A stretch of DNA of 64,000 nucleotides from Betaproteobacteria bacterium SG8_41 (GTDB taxonomy: Bacteria > Pseudomonadota > Gammaproteobacteria > Burkholderiales > SG8-41), in the NCBI GenBank assembly GCA_001303585.1, contig LJTT01000004.1:1-64000 (forward strand), read 5' to 3'. The position numbers were made by a program, and so were the translations under genes. The notes under the pieces are model-generated. The model saw nothing but the letters and a program-made list of their open reading frames with translations, made no database searches and had not been told where the DNA came from. Shown here one piece after another: positions 19,843 to 31,059 of this stretch. Within the stretch, counting starts at the first letter, position 1. Every line of letters starts with the position of its first letter.

Positions 19843-20586
19843 ATGTCAGTCACGATGCGCGAAATGCTCGAAGCGGGCGTTCATTTCGGCCACCAGACCC
19901 GCTTTTGGAATCCGAAGATGGCGCCGTACATCTTCGGACATCGCAACAAGATTCACATCGTTAACCTGGAAAGTACTCTTGCGCTCTACCAGGAGGCGAC
20001 GAAATTCGTGCGTCAGCTCTGCACCAACAAGGGCACGGTGCTGTTCGTTGGCACCAAGCGGCAGGCACGGGACATTATCCGGGAAGAGGCCCAGCGCTGC
20101 AGCTCTCCCTACGTCGATTACCGGTGGCTGGGCGGGATGCTTACCAACTACAAGACCGTCAAGCAGTCGATCAAGCGGCTGAAGGACATGGAAGCCATGG
20201 TGCAGGACGGCACCCTTGACAAGCTGCCCAAGAAAGAGGCTCTGCAGTATCAGCGCGAGATTGCCAAGCTCGAGCGGAGCTTGGGGGGAATCAAGGACAT
20301 GAACGGCTTGCCGGACGCGATGTTCGTGGTCGACGTAGGCTTCCAGAAGGGCGCGGTTGCCGAAGCCCGTAAACTGGGGGTTCCTCTTATCGGCGTCGTC
20401 GATACCAATCACTCGCCCGAGGGCGTGGACTACGTCATTCCGGGAAACGATGATTCGAGCCGCGCGATCAGACTCTATGTTCGCGGCATTGCCGACGCGG
20501 TGCTCGAGGGCCGCCAGGACAGCTTGAAAGAAATTGTCCGCGGCGGGGAAGAATTCGTTGAAGTCGAAGAGACTGAGGGCGGTTGA
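19843..20586 (+). CDS. rpsB: 30S ribosomal protein S2
   Basis: Small-subunit protein required for S1 binding to the ribosome. The 247-residue product starts [19 protein letters not shown] and contains [44 protein letters not shown] and [19 protein letters not shown], all S2 hallmarks. The frame is open to 19810, but ATG 19843 with an upstream GGAG matches the family. It leads the block rpsB-tsf-pyrH-frr, separated from tsf by a terminator-like hairpin. Confidence 0.99.
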   Translation: MSVTMREMLEAGVHFGHQTRFWNPKMAPYIFGHRNKIHIVNLESTLALYQEATKFVRQLCTNKGTVLFVGTKRQARDIIREEAQRCSSPYVDYRWLGGMLTNYKTVKQSIKRLKDMEAMVQDGTLDKLPKKEALQYQREIAKLERSLGGIKDMNGLPDAMFVVDVGFQKGAVAEARKLGVPLIGVVDTNHSPEGVDYVIPGNDDSSRAIRLYVRGIADAVLEGRQDSLKEIVRGGEEFVEVEETEGG

Positions 20587-20608
20587 TCCGTCCGGATGCG
20601 AATCATCT

Positions 20609-20630
20609 GGGGCGTGAGCCCCTTTTTTTT
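20609..20630 (+). terminator. Rho-independent terminator/attenuator between rpsB and tsf
   Basis: GGGGC, loop GTGA, GCCCC, followed by eight T residues: a textbook intrinsic terminator 22 nt after the rpsB stop and just ahead of the tsf ribosome binding site. It probably lets most transcripts stop after rpsB, giving S2 mRNA in excess over tsf. Confidence 0.85.
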
Positions 20631-20647
20631 AACCAGTGAGGACAGGA

Positions 20648-21532
20648 ATGGCGGAGATCACCGCAAACCTAGTGAAGGAGCTGCGCGAGAAGACCGACGC
20701 GCCGATGATGGAGTGCAAGAAGGCGCTCGCAGAAGCCGCTGGCGACCTGGGCAAAGCGGAAGCGATCCTGCGGATAAAGCTTGGCAACAAGGCGAGCAAG
20801 GCGGCCTCGCGCCTGGCTGCCGAGGGAGTGGTTGCGGCCCATATCGCGGCGGACGGCAAGGTGGGCGCACTCGTGGAAATCAACTGCGAAACCGATTTTG
20901 TCGCGAAGAATGAGGAATTTCTTGCTTTTGCCGGCGCGCTGGCCCAGTTGATCGTGGCGCGCGAACCGGCGGATGTCGATGCCTTGTCGCGCCTGCCGTT
21001 CGACGGGTCTAGTGTGGACGAGGTGCGCAGGGCCCTGGTGGGCAAGATCGGGGAGAACCTGGCGATCAGGCGATTTGTGCGACTGGCGGGACGGGGCAGG
21101 CTGGCGAGCTATATTCACGGCGGCGCAAAAATTGGAGTGCTGGTCGACGTAACCGGGGGCGATGAGGTGCTCGCCAAGGATCTCGCCATGCACATCGCGG
21201 CAAGCAAACCGATCGCCTTGAGCGCTGACGAGGTTCCTGCCGCCGCAGTCGAAAAGGAGCGCGAGATCGCGACCGCCAAGGCGGCCGATTCGGGCAAGCC
21301 TGCCAATATCGTGGCAAAAATGGTGGAGGGTTCGGTGCAGAAATTTCTGCGCGAAACGACCCTGCTGGGACAGCCTTTCGTCAAGAACGACAAGCAGAGC
21401 ATCGAGCAGTTGCTCAAATCCAAGGACGCCACGGTTACTGCGTTTGCTCTTTACGTCGTTGGTGAGGGCATTGAAAAGAAGAAGGACGATTTTGTTTCAG
21501 AGGTAATGGCACAGGTCGGTCAGGCGCGCTGA
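20648..21532 (+). CDS. tsf: Translation elongation factor Ts
   Basis: Guanine nucleotide exchange factor for EF-Tu. The 294 residues begin with the N-terminal UBA-like domain ([29 protein letters not shown]), then the core with the EF-Tu contact motif [10 protein letters not shown] and the second subdomain ([17 protein letters not shown]). ATG 20648 follows AGGACAGG; the frame's upstream ATG at 20636 is not used by the family. Second gene after the rpsB attenuator. Confidence 0.98.
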   Translation: MAEITANLVKELREKTDAPMMECKKALAEAAGDLGKAEAILRIKLGNKASKAASRLAAEGVVAAHIAADGKVGALVEINCETDFVAKNEEFLAFAGALAQLIVAREPADVDALSRLPFDGSSVDEVRRALVGKIGENLAIRRFVRLAGRGRLASYIHGGAKIGVLVDVTGGDEVLAKDLAMHIAASKPIALSADEVPAAAVEKEREIATAKAADSGKPANIVAKMVEGSVQKFLRETTLLGQPFVKNDKQSIEQLLKSKDATVTAFALYVVGEGIEKKKDDFVSEVMAQVGQAR

Positions 21533-21580
21533 GCGCCTCGTCGGGCCGCGGTAACTGGCCATATTTGAACGGGACTAAAC

Positions 21581-22300
21581 ATGCCACAGACGCCCGCATA
21601 CAAGCGTGTACTGCTGAAGCTGAGCGGTGAGGCGTTGATGGGCGATGACAGTTACGGCATCAACTCCGGGACCGTTGACCGGATTGTGGGGGAGATTGCC
21701 GAGGTCCTGAATCTGGGAGTGGAGATCGCGGTCGTGATCGGCGGCGGCAATATCTTCCGAGGCGTTACGCCGGCGGCATCACACATGGACCGGGCCACGG
21801 CTGATTACATGGGCATGCTGGCGACGGTAATGAACGCGCTGGCGCTTCAGGATGCGATGAGGCGCGTGAACCTGGTGAGCCGCGTCCAGTCGGCGCTCAA
21901 CATTGAGCAGGTCGTGGAGCCGTACATTCGCGGCAAGGCCATGCGCTACCTGGAGGAAGGGAAGGTCGTGATCTTCGCCGCGGGCACGGGTAATCCCTTT
22001 TTCACGACCGATACGGCGGCTGCCCTTCGGGGAATGGAGATGAACGTTGACCTCGTGCTCAAGGCGACAAAGGTCGACGGCGTTTACACTGATGACCCCA
22101 AAACACACCCGGATGCCATGCGCTATCAGCGCCTGACATTTGACGAGGCGATCATCAAGAACCTCAGGGTGATGGACGCCACGGCGTTGACCCTCTGCCG
22201 CGACCAGAAACTGCCGATCAACGTCTTCAGCATCCTCAAGCCTTTGGCATTCAGGCGCGTGGTGCTGGGCGAGGACGAGGGAACATTCCTGCATATTTGA
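21581..22300 (+). CDS. pyrH: UMP kinase
   Basis: Phosphorylates UMP to UDP; a hexameric amino acid kinase-fold enzyme. The 239 residues show [59 protein letters not shown] and [10 protein letters not shown], the complete bacterial PyrH set. Conserved position between tsf and frr. Confidence 0.98.
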   Translation: MPQTPAYKRVLLKLSGEALMGDDSYGINSGTVDRIVGEIAEVLNLGVEIAVVIGGGNIFRGVTPAASHMDRATADYMGMLATVMNALALQDAMRRVNLVSRVQSALNIEQVVEPYIRGKAMRYLEEGKVVIFAAGTGNPFFTTDTAAALRGMEMNVDLVLKATKVDGVYTDDPKTHPDAMRYQRLTFDEAIIKNLRVMDATALTLCRDQKLPINVFSILKPLAFRRVVLGEDEGTFLHI

Positions 22301-22329
22301 GCAAGCCTAGCTGAAGCGGGAGGATCACC

Positions 22330-22887
22330 ATGATTGCTGATGTCAAGAAGGCCGCTGAGCAGAAGATGAAAAAAACGGTCGACACCTTGAAAAGCGACCT
22401 TGCAAAGGTTCGCACCGGCCGCGCGCATACGGGGCTGCTCGACCACATCACGGTCGATTACTACGGCACACCGACGCCGCTTTCCCAGGTGGCGAATGTC
22501 ACGCTGATCGATGCCCGCAACATCGGAGTCACGCCATGGGAGAAAAAAATGGCGGGAACCATCGAGAAAGCGATTCGCGATTCCGATCTCGGGTTGAATC
22601 CCGCGACGAGTGGCGATACCGTGCGGGTACCGATGCCCCCGCTGACCGAAGAAAGGCGCAAGGAGCTGATCAAGGTCGTGCGCCACGAGGGCGAGAACAC
22701 GCGTGTCGCCGTGCGCAACGTGCGGCGGGATGCAATCCATCAGCTGAAAGATCTGCTCAAGCAGAAAAAAGTGGCGGAAGACGAGGAACGACGCGCGCAA
22801 GATGACGTTCAAAAGCTCACTGACCGCTTTGTCGCAGAGATCGACAAGATCCTCCAGCAGAAGGAAGCGGATTTGATGGCGATCTGA
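22330..22887 (+). CDS. frr: Ribosome recycling factor
   Basis: Splits post-termination ribosomes together with EF-G. The 185-residue length is exactly typical. Domain I helices ([20 protein letters not shown]) and domain II ([19 protein letters not shown]), then the returning helices ([38 protein letters not shown]) are clear. GGGAGG lies 6 nt upstream of the ATG. Co-directional with pyrH (29-nt gap) and uppS (8-nt gap). Confidence 0.98.
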   Translation: MIADVKKAAEQKMKKTVDTLKSDLAKVRTGRAHTGLLDHITVDYYGTPTPLSQVANVTLIDARNIGVTPWEKKMAGTIEKAIRDSDLGLNPATSGDTVRVPMPPLTEERRKELIKVVRHEGENTRVAVRNVRRDAIHQLKDLLKQKKVAEDEERRAQDDVQKLTDRFVAEIDKILQQKEADLMAI

Positions 22888-22895
22888 CAGTCCGG

Positions 22896-23684
22896 ATGGC
22901 AAGCACGACTCTCGAGATACCGGAAGCGCGCCGAATCCCCCGCCACATTGCCATCATAATGGATGGTAACGGGCGCTGGGCGAAACAGCGTTTCTTTCCT
23001 CGCATAGCGGGCCATCGGCGCGGGGTGGAGGCGGTGCGCAACGTGGTGCGGGCCTGCATCGAACGCGGGGTCGATTACCTGACGCTGTTTGCCTTCAGCA
23101 GCGAGAACTGGCGCCGGCCCCCTGATGAAGTGTCGTTCCTGATGCAGCTGTTTGTCTCGGCCTTGGAGCAGGAAGTCGAAAAACTGCATGAAAACGGGGT
23201 CCGGTTCAGAGTCATCGGCGAGCTCGACCGGTTCGAGCCGAAGCTCACGCGCCTGATACGCGAGGCGGAAGCGCGCACATCAAAGAACCGGAAGCTGAAC
23301 CTTACCATTGCCGCCAACTACGGCGGGCGGTGGGACATTCTTCAGGCGGTTACCCGCATGCTGCGGGAGCGCCCAGAGCTCGCGAGCGGATTTAGCGAGC
23401 GGGACCTAACGCCGTATCTCGCCCTGGGCGACGCCCCGGAGCCCGATCTTTTTATCCGTACCGGGGGTGAGCAGCGCATCAGCAATTTTATGCTCTGGCA
23501 ACTCGCCTACACGGAACTCTATTTCACGGACGTGCTTTGGCCGGATTTCGATGCGGCGGTGCTTGATCGTGCGATCGTCTCTTATCAGCAGCGCGAGCGC
23601 CGTTTTGGTCGTACAAGCGAGCAGTTGCCCGGGGGCGCTGGTGTCCCCGTTTACCAGGCCCAAGACGTCGGCGATGCCGGTTAA
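22896..23684 (+). CDS. uppS: Undecaprenyl diphosphate synthase
   Basis: cis-Prenyltransferase that builds the C55 lipid carrier for peptidoglycan and O-antigen. The 262 residues carry the catalytic [42 protein letters not shown] and the product-end motif [20 protein letters not shown] Pro/Gly-rich tail of about 20 residues extends past the core. Followed by cdsA after 27 nt. Confidence 0.97.
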   Translation: MASTTLEIPEARRIPRHIAIIMDGNGRWAKQRFFPRIAGHRRGVEAVRNVVRACIERGVDYLTLFAFSSENWRRPPDEVSFLMQLFVSALEQEVEKLHENGVRFRVIGELDRFEPKLTRLIREAEARTSKNRKLNLTIAANYGGRWDILQAVTRMLRERPELASGFSERDLTPYLALGDAPEPDLFIRTGGEQRISNFMLWQLAYTELYFTDVLWPDFDAAVLDRAIVSYQQRERRFGRTSEQLPGGAGVPVYQAQDVGDAG

Positions 23685-23711
23685 CGGCGACGCGACGGAC
23701 TCCTAATCTCG

Positions 23712-24503
23712 ATGTTCCTTGCGCGCTTGGTCACCGCGGCAGCGCTACTGGCTGTCTTCGTAACCGCGTTGCTGTACCTGCCGAACGTTTGGTGGAACGT
23801 GCTATTGATGCCGGTATTGCTCGGCGCAACCTGGGAATGGGGGCGCTTGGCGCGATACACCTCTTTCTCACAGTTTGCATTCAGTGCGCTCGTGCTGGGG
23901 TCGGCGCTGGCTCTGCAGCTGGGAGCCGGGCCCAAACTGAGCGCGAGCGTTTTCTCGATCAGTTGCGCGTTCTGGCTCGTGGTCGCGCCGGCGTGGCTCG
24001 CGATGCGCTGGCGCGTGGACTCTCCCTTGGCGCTGACCATTACGGGATGGGTGGTGCTCGTGCCCACGTGGCTGGCACTCGGTCGATTGCAGGCCCAACC
24101 GGGGCAACTCCTGGTGCTTCTCGGCGTCGTCTGGCTGGCCGATACGGGCGCGTATCTCGCCGGCAAGGCGTGGGGCAAGCACAAGCTCGCGGTTGCTATC
24201 AGTCCCGGCAAAACCTGGGAAGGAGTCGCGGGGGGCGCTGTGGCAGTGGCAGTGTATTATGTCGCCGTGTCGCGGGGGTTGCCCGATTGGGATTGGTGGA
24301 GTGATGCGCGGGGTGTGGCCTTGTTCGCCGGCGTGGCGTTAGCGAGTGTAGTGGGCGACCTGTTCGAGTCATGGATGAAAAGACGGGTTGGGGCGAAGGA
24401 CAGCGGCACGCTGCTGCCGGGACATGGCGGGATTCTCGACCGGATCGACAGCATGACATCGAGCATGCCATTCGCTGCCGCGCTTTTACTCTACATGAAG
24501 TGA
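23712..24503 (+). CDS. cdsA: Phosphatidate cytidylyltransferase
   Basis: Integral membrane enzyme forming CDP-diacylglycerol from phosphatidate and CTP. The 263 residues hold about seven or eight hydrophobic segments and the family signature near the C-terminus ([26 protein letters not shown]), plus [20 protein letters not shown]. Between uppS and dxr, the usual order. Confidence 0.95.
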   Translation: MFLARLVTAAALLAVFVTALLYLPNVWWNVLLMPVLLGATWEWGRLARYTSFSQFAFSALVLGSALALQLGAGPKLSASVFSISCAFWLVVAPAWLAMRWRVDSPLALTITGWVVLVPTWLALGRLQAQPGQLLVLLGVVWLADTGAYLAGKAWGKHKLAVAISPGKTWEGVAGGAVAVAVYYVAVSRGLPDWDWWSDARGVALFAGVALASVVGDLFESWMKRRVGAKDSGTLLPGHGGILDRIDSMTSSMPFAAALLLYMK

Positions 24504-24519
24504 GTCAGGCACTCGGGCT

Positions 24520-25749
24520 ATGGGAAACATGCGGCGTCTAACCATCCTCGGCTCAACGGGCAGCGTCGGCGTGAACACGCTGGACGTCATAGCGCTCCAT
24601 CCCGGCAGGTTCGAGATCGTTGCGCTCACTGCGCGTAGCCAGACGCAATTGCTGTTCGAGCAATGCCTGAAGTTCCAGCCGCGGTTCGCGGTGGTTCTTG
24701 AGCCCTCGAGCGCCGAGGATCTTCGCCGCCGAGTACGGCAGGCCGGCTTGAGCTGCGAAGTATTGTGCGGACTTGAGGCCCTCGAGGAAGTCGCCGCGCT
24801 GCCAGAGGTCGACACGGTCATGGCGGCAATAGTGGGGATCGCGGGTCTGCGCTCAACGCTGTCGGCAGCGCGCGCCGGCAAGAGGGTCCTGCTGGCCAAT
24901 AAGGAGTCGTTGGTGACCGCCGGACCACTCCTGATGGATGCGGCGCGTTCGAGTGGCGCGCAGTTATTGCCGATTGACAGCGAGCACAACGCGATTTTCC
25001 AGGCGCTTCCGGCGTCCTACTCGGGGCATCCCGATGTGGCGGGCGTGCGGCGCATCTTGCTTACCGCGTCAGGCGGACCGTTTCGTCTGTTGCCGCTGCA
25101 TCAGCTTGAAAAGGTCACGCCCGAGCAGGCGTGCGCCCATCCGAACTGGGTCATGGGGCGCAAGATCTCTGTCGACTCGGCAACCATGATGAACAAGGGC
25201 CTGGAAGTTATCGAGGCCCATTGGCTCTTCAATGTAGCACCGGAGCAAATCGAGGTCGTTATTCATCCGGAGAGCGTTATCCACTCCCTGGTGGAGTACA
25301 TCGACGGTTCTGTCATCGCGCAGCTGGGCAACCCGGACATGCGAACGCCGATAGCTCACGCGCTGGATTTCCCGCAGCGCATTGCAGCTGGCGTGCAGTT
25401 TCTTGATCTTGCGCGCGTGGGCGCACTCCACTTCGAGAAGCCCGATCTGCAGCGCTTCCCGTGCCTGCACCTCGCCTACGAGGCGTTGGCTGCGGGCGGG
25501 GCGGCGCCCACGGTGCTCAACGCGGCAAACGAAGTGGCGGTTGCGCACTTTCTCTCGGGATTGCTGAGTTTTTCCCGGATTCCTGAGGTCATTGAAGGGG
25601 TATTGGCCGATACGGATTTGGGCCACGCACGGGATCTCGAGGAGATTCTCGCTGCCGACGCCGCCGCCCGCGCCAGAGCCGAGCGCAAGCTTGCTCGTGC
25701 CCGTCCTTTCCCGGTTTCTGGCGCGAGGCGCCGCGCCGCGCGTTCCTGA
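24520..25749 (+). CDS. dxr: 1-deoxy-D-xylulose 5-phosphate reductoisomerase
   Basis: Second step of the MEP isoprenoid pathway, making MEP with NADPH and a divalent metal; supplies precursors for UppS. The 409 residues show the nucleotide fold ([18 protein letters not shown]), [13 protein letters not shown], the metal/substrate site [16 protein letters not shown] and [20 protein letters not shown]. Two ATGs are possible, 24520 (MGNMRRL) and 24529 (MRRL); neither has a clear Shine-Dalgarno sequence. A basic tail of about 15 residues ends the protein. Confidence 0.97.
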   Translation: MGNMRRLTILGSTGSVGVNTLDVIALHPGRFEIVALTARSQTQLLFEQCLKFQPRFAVVLEPSSAEDLRRRVRQAGLSCEVLCGLEALEEVAALPEVDTVMAAIVGIAGLRSTLSAARAGKRVLLANKESLVTAGPLLMDAARSSGAQLLPIDSEHNAIFQALPASYSGHPDVAGVRRILLTASGGPFRLLPLHQLEKVTPEQACAHPNWVMGRKISVDSATMMNKGLEVIEAHWLFNVAPEQIEVVIHPESVIHSLVEYIDGSVIAQLGNPDMRTPIAHALDFPQRIAAGVQFLDLARVGALHFEKPDLQRFPCLHLAYEALAAGGAAPTVLNAANEVAVAHFLSGLLSFSRIPEVIEGVLADTDLGHARDLEEILAADAAARARAERKLARARPFPVSGARRRAARS

Positions 25750-25779
25750 GCGGCGACGTCCGCAACACGCCAGACCAGC

Positions 25780-27147
25780 ATGTCACTGATTACAACCATC
25801 CTCGCATTCGTCGTAGCGCTTGGTTGCCTGATCGTGGTGCACGAGTTCGGGCACTATCTGGTTGCGCGGGCATGCGGCGTAAAAGTTCTGCGCTTTTCCG
25901 TGGGGTTCGGACGCGCGCTATGGTCACGCAGGCTCGGGCGCGACGCGACCGAATGGGTCATAGCAGCCTTCCCCTTAGGCGGCTACGTCAAAATGGTCGA
26001 CGAACGCGAGGGCCCCGTTGCGCCTGAAGACCTGCCACGGGCCTTCAACCGGCAATCGGTATGGCGCCGCATCGCGATCGTGATTGCGGGGCCGGTTGCC
26101 AATTTTCTTCTGGCAATCGCGCTCTACTGGTTTCTCTTCGTGAGCGGCGTGCCCGGAATCAAGCCGGTGGTCGGCCCACCACCCTCCGGGACGCCAGCGT
26201 TCGTCGCTGGATTTTCCTCGGGCGATACGCTGGTGCAGATTGGCGACGAGGCGATCGCGACATGGCAGGATGCGCGGTGGATTCTTCTGCAGTACGCGGT
26301 GAAACGGGAACCCGTGAACATAAAAACGCGCACCGCCAAAGGTGATGTCAATCTACGCCGGCTTGACCTTTCCAGCCTGACGACAGCCGATCTCGACAGC
26401 GATTTTCTGCGGGTGCTCGGGCTCGTCCGATACCGTCCCCCGCTGAAGCCCGTTATAGGGGAAGTTGTGCCGGATGGCGCGGCCGAGCGGGCGGGGCTGC
26501 AAGCCGGTGACGAAATTGTCGCCATCGACAACCAGCGGATCACCAGCTGGCATCAACTGGTGGCGTCGGTCCGCAGCCACCCGGGCACACCCCTTACAGT
26601 CGAGGTCCGTCGCGCCGGAGCGCTGATACCTGCAATTTCGATCACGCCAGCCACCGTGCTCGAGGGCGAGCGCACCATCGGTCGGATCGGAGCGGCGCCC
26701 CGGATCGACCCTGCCGCATTTTCCAGCTTCATGGTCGAAGTGCGCTACGGAGTCTTCGAAGCTCTCGCGAAGGCCGTGCGCAAAACGTGGGAGACGTCGC
26801 TTTTCAGTCTACAAATGCTTGGCAAGATGATTGTTGGAGAGGTATCGCTGAAGAACCTTTCGGGGCCCATCACGATCGCGGATTATGCCGGACAATCGGC
26901 GCAAAGCGGACTCTCGTCCTACCTCCTGTTCCTGGCCCTGATCAGCATCAGTCTCGGCGTGCTGAACCTGCTGCCCATTCCCTTATTGGACGGCGGGCAT
27001 TTAATGTATTATACGATCGAGGTTTTCAAGGGCAGTCCGGCATCCGACCGGGCCATCGAGATCGGTCAGCACGTAGGCATTGCGCTGCTGTTCATCTTGA
27101 TGGCCTTTGCTCTGTATAACGATATACATCGTCTGATAAGCGGCTGA
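25780..27147 (+). CDS. rseP: Site-2 protease RseP
   Basis: Intramembrane zinc metalloprotease that cuts the anti-sigma factor RseA and clears signal peptide remnants. The 455-residue product has the HEFGH zinc motif in its first membrane segment, the membrane-reentrant loop GGYVKMVDERE, two PDZ domains (about 120-300, with EVVPDGAAERAGLQAGDEI in the second) and the second zinc-site motif PIPLLDGGH. Its predicted substrate RseA is encoded at 50864-51385. Followed by bamA after 4 nt. Confidence 0.97.
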   Translation: MSLITTILAFVVALGCLIVVHEFGHYLVARACGVKVLRFSVGFGRALWSRRLGRDATEWVIAAFPLGGYVKMVDEREGPVAPEDLPRAFNRQSVWRRIAIVIAGPVANFLLAIALYWFLFVSGVPGIKPVVGPPPSGTPAFVAGFSSGDTLVQIGDEAIATWQDARWILLQYAVKREPVNIKTRTAKGDVNLRRLDLSSLTTADLDSDFLRVLGLVRYRPPLKPVIGEVVPDGAAERAGLQAGDEIVAIDNQRITSWHQLVASVRSHPGTPLTVEVRRAGALIPAISITPATVLEGERTIGRIGAAPRIDPAAFSSFMVEVRYGVFEALAKAVRKTWETSLFSLQMLGKMIVGEVSLKNLSGPITIADYAGQSAQSGLSSYLLFLALISISLGVLNLLPIPLLDGGHLMYYTIEVFKGSPASDRAIEIGQHVGIALLFILMAFALYNDIHRLISG

Positions 27148-27151
27148 ACTC

Positions 27152-29419
27152 ATGCGCTGGTCTCGTGTTGCCGTGCTGCTAATCGCGCTGCATGCAGCTT
27201 CGGCGGCCGCGATCGAGCCGTTCGTCATCCGCGACATTCGCGTCGAAGGCATCCAGCGCACCGAGGCAGGCACCGTCTTCGGCTACCTCCCGGTCAAGGT
27301 CGGCGACACCATGACGGAGCAGAAGGCCGCGCAGGCGATCCGAGCGCTTTTCGCCACCGGGTTCTTCCAGGACGTCACGATCGAGCGCGATGGCAATATT
27401 CTTGTCGTCTCGCTGCGAGAACGCCCTTCGATTGCGCAAATTGATTTTGTTGGAACCCGCGAGCTCAAGAACGAGCAGCTCATGGCGGGTATGCGGCAAA
27501 TAGGCCTGGCTGAGGGAAGGATCTTTGACCGGGGCGTGCTCGAGCGGGCGGAGCAGGAACTCAAACGCCTGTACTTGAGCCAAGGCTATTACGCCATCAA
27601 GGTCGACACCACCGTCACGCCGCTCGAACGCAATCGGGTGTCCCTGAATTTCAATGTCGAGGAAGGCCAGATCGCAAAGATTCGGCAGATCAAGATAATC
27701 GGGGCCAAGTCGTTTTCCGAAAAGGATCTGCTGAAGCAGTTCGTGCTGACGACACCGGGCATGATGACGTGGTACACGAAGAATGACCAGTACTCGCGCC
27801 AGAAGCTCTCCGCCGACCTTGAGACCCTGCGCTCGTACTACCTTGATCGGGGGTATGCCGAGTTCGTGGTTGACTCGACACAGGTATCAATTACGCCGGA
27901 CAAACAAGACATCTTCATTACGATCAATGTCACGGAGGGACCCAAGTATACGGTGGCAGACGTGAAGGTTGCGGGCCAGCTGCTGATTCCCGAGGCCGAA
28001 GTGAGAAAGCTGATCAAGGTCAACCCGGGCGACGTTTTTTCCCGCGCGCGGCTGACGGAGTCGAGCAAACTGATCACCGACCGTCTCAGCAACGACGGCT
28101 ATGCTTTTGCCAACGTCAATGCCGTGCCCGAACTCAACAGGCAGAAACAGCAGGTCGGGTTCACGTTCCTGATCGATCCGGGGCGACGCGTGTACGTGCG
28201 CCGCGTCAACATTTCGGGCAATACCCGCACACGCGACGAAGTGATCAGGCGTGAAATGCGGCAGCTCGAGGGTGCTTGGTACTCGGCAGAAAAGATCAGC
28301 CTTTCTCGTCAGCGGATCGACAAGCTGGGCTACTTCCAGCAGGTCAATGTCGAAACGCCCGCGGTTCAGGGAGCTAACGACCAAGTCGACCTCGATGTCG
28401 CGGTCGTTGAGAAGCCCACTGGTCGATTGCTATTCGGCGCGGGATTCGGAAGCAGCGAGGGGTTGGTTCTTTCAGGCTCGGTCGCACAGGAAAACATTTT
28501 TGGCTCCGGGAGGCACGTCAACATCGGGGTCAACACGAGCAAGATCAACACCACCTATGCGTTGGGTTACACGAACCCCTACAGCACGGTGGATGGCGTG
28601 AGCCGGGGTTTCGACATCTATTACAGGAAGCTTGACGCGGCAGACAACAGCCTTGGGCGGTACAAGACCACGACAGCGGGTGGCGTGGTCCGTCTCGGCG
28701 TTCCATTGACCGAGTTTGACAGCATTCGATACGGTCTCGGCTACGATGACACCAAGATCGAGCTGTTCGACAACAGCCCCCTAATTTACAAGGACTACGT
28801 CGAGACCTTCGGTTCGAACCCGAACAACGTCTTCATCAACGTGAACTGGCAGCGCGACCGGCGCGACAGTCTGATTTATCCAACGGAAGGCGCCTTCCAC
28901 CAGGCGAGCGGCGAAGTCGGCCTGCCGGTGGCTGATCTGGAGTACTATAAACTCTCGTACCGGTATCAGCGCTATTTTCCGCTGACTCAGGCTTTTACAG
29001 TGATGCTTAACGGCGAAATCGGCTACGGTGACGGCTATGGCAGCGCTCCGTTGCCATTTTTCAAGAATTTTTACACTGGCGGGGTCAGTTCGGTGCGCGG
29101 TTTCAAGGCATATACTATTGGTCCGAAGGACAGCAACGGCGACCCGCGAGGCGGATCCCGGAAGCTGGTCGGGAATGTCGAGTTCCTGTTTCCCTTTCCC
29201 GGGCTCGGAAACGACCGTTCAGTGAGACTGAGCGCCTTCGTCGACGCGGGGATGGTCGACGACAAATGGGATACGCAATTTTTGCGTTATTCGGTAGGGT
29301 TGGCGGGGTTGTGGGTATCGCCATTCGGTCCTTTAAAGATCAGCGCGGCAGTGCCATTCCGCTCGGATCCCCTCGACCGCGAGGAGCCGTTCCAGTTTAC
29401 GTTTGGCGGCGTCTTTTGA
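27152..29419 (+). CDS. bamA: Outer membrane protein assembly factor BamA
   Basis: Central Omp85 component of the BAM complex that inserts beta-barrel proteins in the outer membrane. The 755 residues begin with a signal peptide (VAVLLIALHAASAAA), followed by five POTRA domains (about residues 22-420; first FVIRDIRVEGIQRTEAGTVF) and a 16-strand barrel including the conserved SSVRGFKAYTIGP segment, corresponding to the VRGF motif of strand loop 6. The last residue is phenylalanine (FTFGGVF), as expected for an outer-membrane barrel. Confidence 0.98.
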   Translation: MRWSRVAVLLIALHAASAAAIEPFVIRDIRVEGIQRTEAGTVFGYLPVKVGDTMTEQKAAQAIRALFATGFFQDVTIERDGNILVVSLRERPSIAQIDFVGTRELKNEQLMAGMRQIGLAEGRIFDRGVLERAEQELKRLYLSQGYYAIKVDTTVTPLERNRVSLNFNVEEGQIAKIRQIKIIGAKSFSEKDLLKQFVLTTPGMMTWYTKNDQYSRQKLSADLETLRSYYLDRGYAEFVVDSTQVSITPDKQDIFITINVTEGPKYTVADVKVAGQLLIPEAEVRKLIKVNPGDVFSRARLTESSKLITDRLSNDGYAFANVNAVPELNRQKQQVGFTFLIDPGRRVYVRRVNISGNTRTRDEVIRREMRQLEGAWYSAEKISLSRQRIDKLGYFQQVNVETPAVQGANDQVDLDVAVVEKPTGRLLFGAGFGSSEGLVLSGSVAQENIFGSGRHVNIGVNTSKINTTYALGYTNPYSTVDGVSRGFDIYYRKLDAADNSLGRYKTTTAGGVVRLGVPLTEFDSIRYGLGYDDTKIELFDNSPLIYKDYVETFGSNPNNVFINVNWQRDRRDSLIYPTEGAFHQASGEVGLPVADLEYYKLSYRYQRYFPLTQAFTVMLNGEIGYGDGYGSAPLPFFKNFYTGGVSSVRGFKAYTIGPKDSNGDPRGGSRKLVGNVEFLFPFPGLGNDRSVRLSAFVDAGMVDDKWDTQFLRYSVGLAGLWVSPFGPLKISAAVPFRSDPLDREEPFQFTFGGVF

Positions 29420-29477
29420 TCGAACAACGCATCGCACGTGAGTGCGCAGACAATCAGCTAACTGCAAGGAGCTAGCA

Positions 29478-29981
29478 TTGAAGTACGGCTATTGGATAGT
29501 GGGGGCCGCCGTGATGCTGTGCAGCATCGCCGCGAGCCAGGCTGCCGATATCAAGATCGGTTTTGTGGACGTTGAGCGTATCCGCCGCGAGTCGGCACCC
29601 GCGGAGCGCGCCAGCAAGCAGCTGGAAAAGGAGTTCGCGCCGAGGGCGCAGGAGCTTCAAAGGCGCGAGGCCGAAATAAAGTCGACGCAAAGCGGACTGG
29701 AAAGAGATGCAATGACGATGAGCGAGAGCGATCGTCGCGCGCGGGAGCAGGAACTGGCCCGCTTGAGCATTGATTTCCAGCGCCTGCAGCGCGAATATCG
29801 GGAAGACTTGAACCTGCGGCGAAATCAGGAGCTTGCTTCGCTGTTCGAACGCGCTGACCGGGTGATCAAGAAGATTGCCAATGCCGAAAAGTACGACCTG
29901 ATCCTGCAGGAGGCGGTGTATCGCAGCCCGCGCATAGACATCACGGACAAGGTGCTCAAGGCGCTGGCCGAGAGCAATTAG
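29478..29981 (+). CDS. skp: Periplasmic chaperone Skp/OmpH
   Basis: Holds unfolded outer-membrane proteins on their way to BamA. The 167-residue product has a signal peptide ending near SIAASQAAD, then KIGFVDVERIRRESAPAER and a long charged coiled coil (tentacles), closing with EKYDLILQEAVYRSPRIDIT. The start is read as TTG 29478 because AAGGAG lies 6 nt upstream; the nearest in-frame ATGs are at 29442 (no family match) and 29514 (inside the signal peptide). Between bamA and lpxD as usual. Confidence 0.92.
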   Translation: MKYGYWIVGAAVMLCSIAASQAADIKIGFVDVERIRRESAPAERASKQLEKEFAPRAQELQRREAEIKSTQSGLERDAMTMSESDRRAREQELARLSIDFQRLQREYREDLNLRRNQELASLFERADRVIKKIANAEKYDLILQEAVYRSPRIDITDKVLKALAESN

Positions 29982-30009
29982 CGGCACCGCGGTTCCCGGA
30001 GACGCAGTC

Positions 30010-31059
30010 ATGGCCGGCGAGCCACGCACCTACAGCCTGCAAGAGATCGTGGAGCGCCTGGGCGGCGAACTGGTTGGCAATCCGCAAACGAAGGTACGGC
30101 GAGTCGCAGCGCTCGATAGCGCAACTCCGGATTCGATCACGTTTCTCGCCAATGAGCGCTATGCATCCCGGCTCACTGGCAGTCGCGCCGGCGCGGTAAT
30201 CGTTGGCGAAGCAATGCGGGAGGCAACTCGCCTTCCGCGTGTGGTGTGCTCCCATCCCTACGCATATTTTGCCCGCGTATCCGTCTTGTTCAATCCTCCT
30301 GCCGACGCTCGGCCTGGAAGGCATCCAACGGCCGTCGTCGACCCGTCGGCGGTCATTGCCCCCGACGCAGAGATCGGACCTTTGGTGGTCGCCGGGCGCA
30401 ATGTGCAAATTGGGAGGGGCAGTGTCATTGGTGCCGGATGTTTTCTCGGCGATGACACGCGCGTGGGCGATCATGCGCGCCTCTTCGCGAACGTTACTGT
30501 CTATCACGGGTGCGCAATCGGGGATCGCGTCATCGTGCACGCCGGGGCGGTCATCGGCGCTGACGGGTTTGGCATCGCCCTGGAAAATGAACGTTGGGTC
30601 AAGGTGCCGCAGATCGGCGGGGTCGTGATTGGAAGTGACGTCGAGATTGGGGCCAATACGACCATTGACCGGGGCGCGATCGATGACACGGTCATCGAGG
30701 AGGGCGTCAAGCTCGACAATCAGATACAGATCGGTCACAACGTCCGCATCGGTGCGCACACCGCCATTGCCGCCTGCACCGGGATCGCGGGCAGCACGAA
30801 GATCGGACGCCACTGCAGGATCGGCGGCGCGTCAGGCATCGCCGGCCATATCGTGATTACGGACAACGTGGAGATCTCAGCGTACACAGCCGTCACGAAA
30901 TCGATCGATCGGCCGGGCAGATATACCGCAGTCTATGCCTTCGAGCCACACGCCCAATGGCTCAGGAATGCGGTACAGTTGCGGCACCTCGGCGAACTGG
31001 CCGACCGTGTGCGCGAACTGGAGAAGAAGCTGGCGAATCCCAAGAGGAGCGGGTCTTGA
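30010..31059 (+). CDS. lpxD: UDP-3-O-(3-hydroxyacyl)glucosamine N-acyltransferase
   Basis: Third step of lipid A synthesis, adding a second hydroxyacyl chain from ACP. The 349 residues have an N-terminal uridine-binding domain ([19 protein letters not shown]), a long hexapeptide-repeat helix ([20 protein letters not shown] onward) and [20 protein letters not shown] containing the likely catalytic histidine, ending with a C-terminal helix. The stop overlaps the fabZ start (TTGA). Confidence 0.97.
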   Translation: MAGEPRTYSLQEIVERLGGELVGNPQTKVRRVAALDSATPDSITFLANERYASRLTGSRAGAVIVGEAMREATRLPRVVCSHPYAYFARVSVLFNPPADARPGRHPTAVVDPSAVIAPDAEIGPLVVAGRNVQIGRGSVIGAGCFLGDDTRVGDHARLFANVTVYHGCAIGDRVIVHAGAVIGADGFGIALENERWVKVPQIGGVVIGSDVEIGANTTIDRGAIDDTVIEEGVKLDNQIQIGHNVRIGAHTAIAACTGIAGSTKIGRHCRIGGASGIAGHIVITDNVEISAYTAVTKSIDRPGRYTAVYAFEPHAQWLRNAVQLRHLGELADRVRELEKKLANPKRSGS

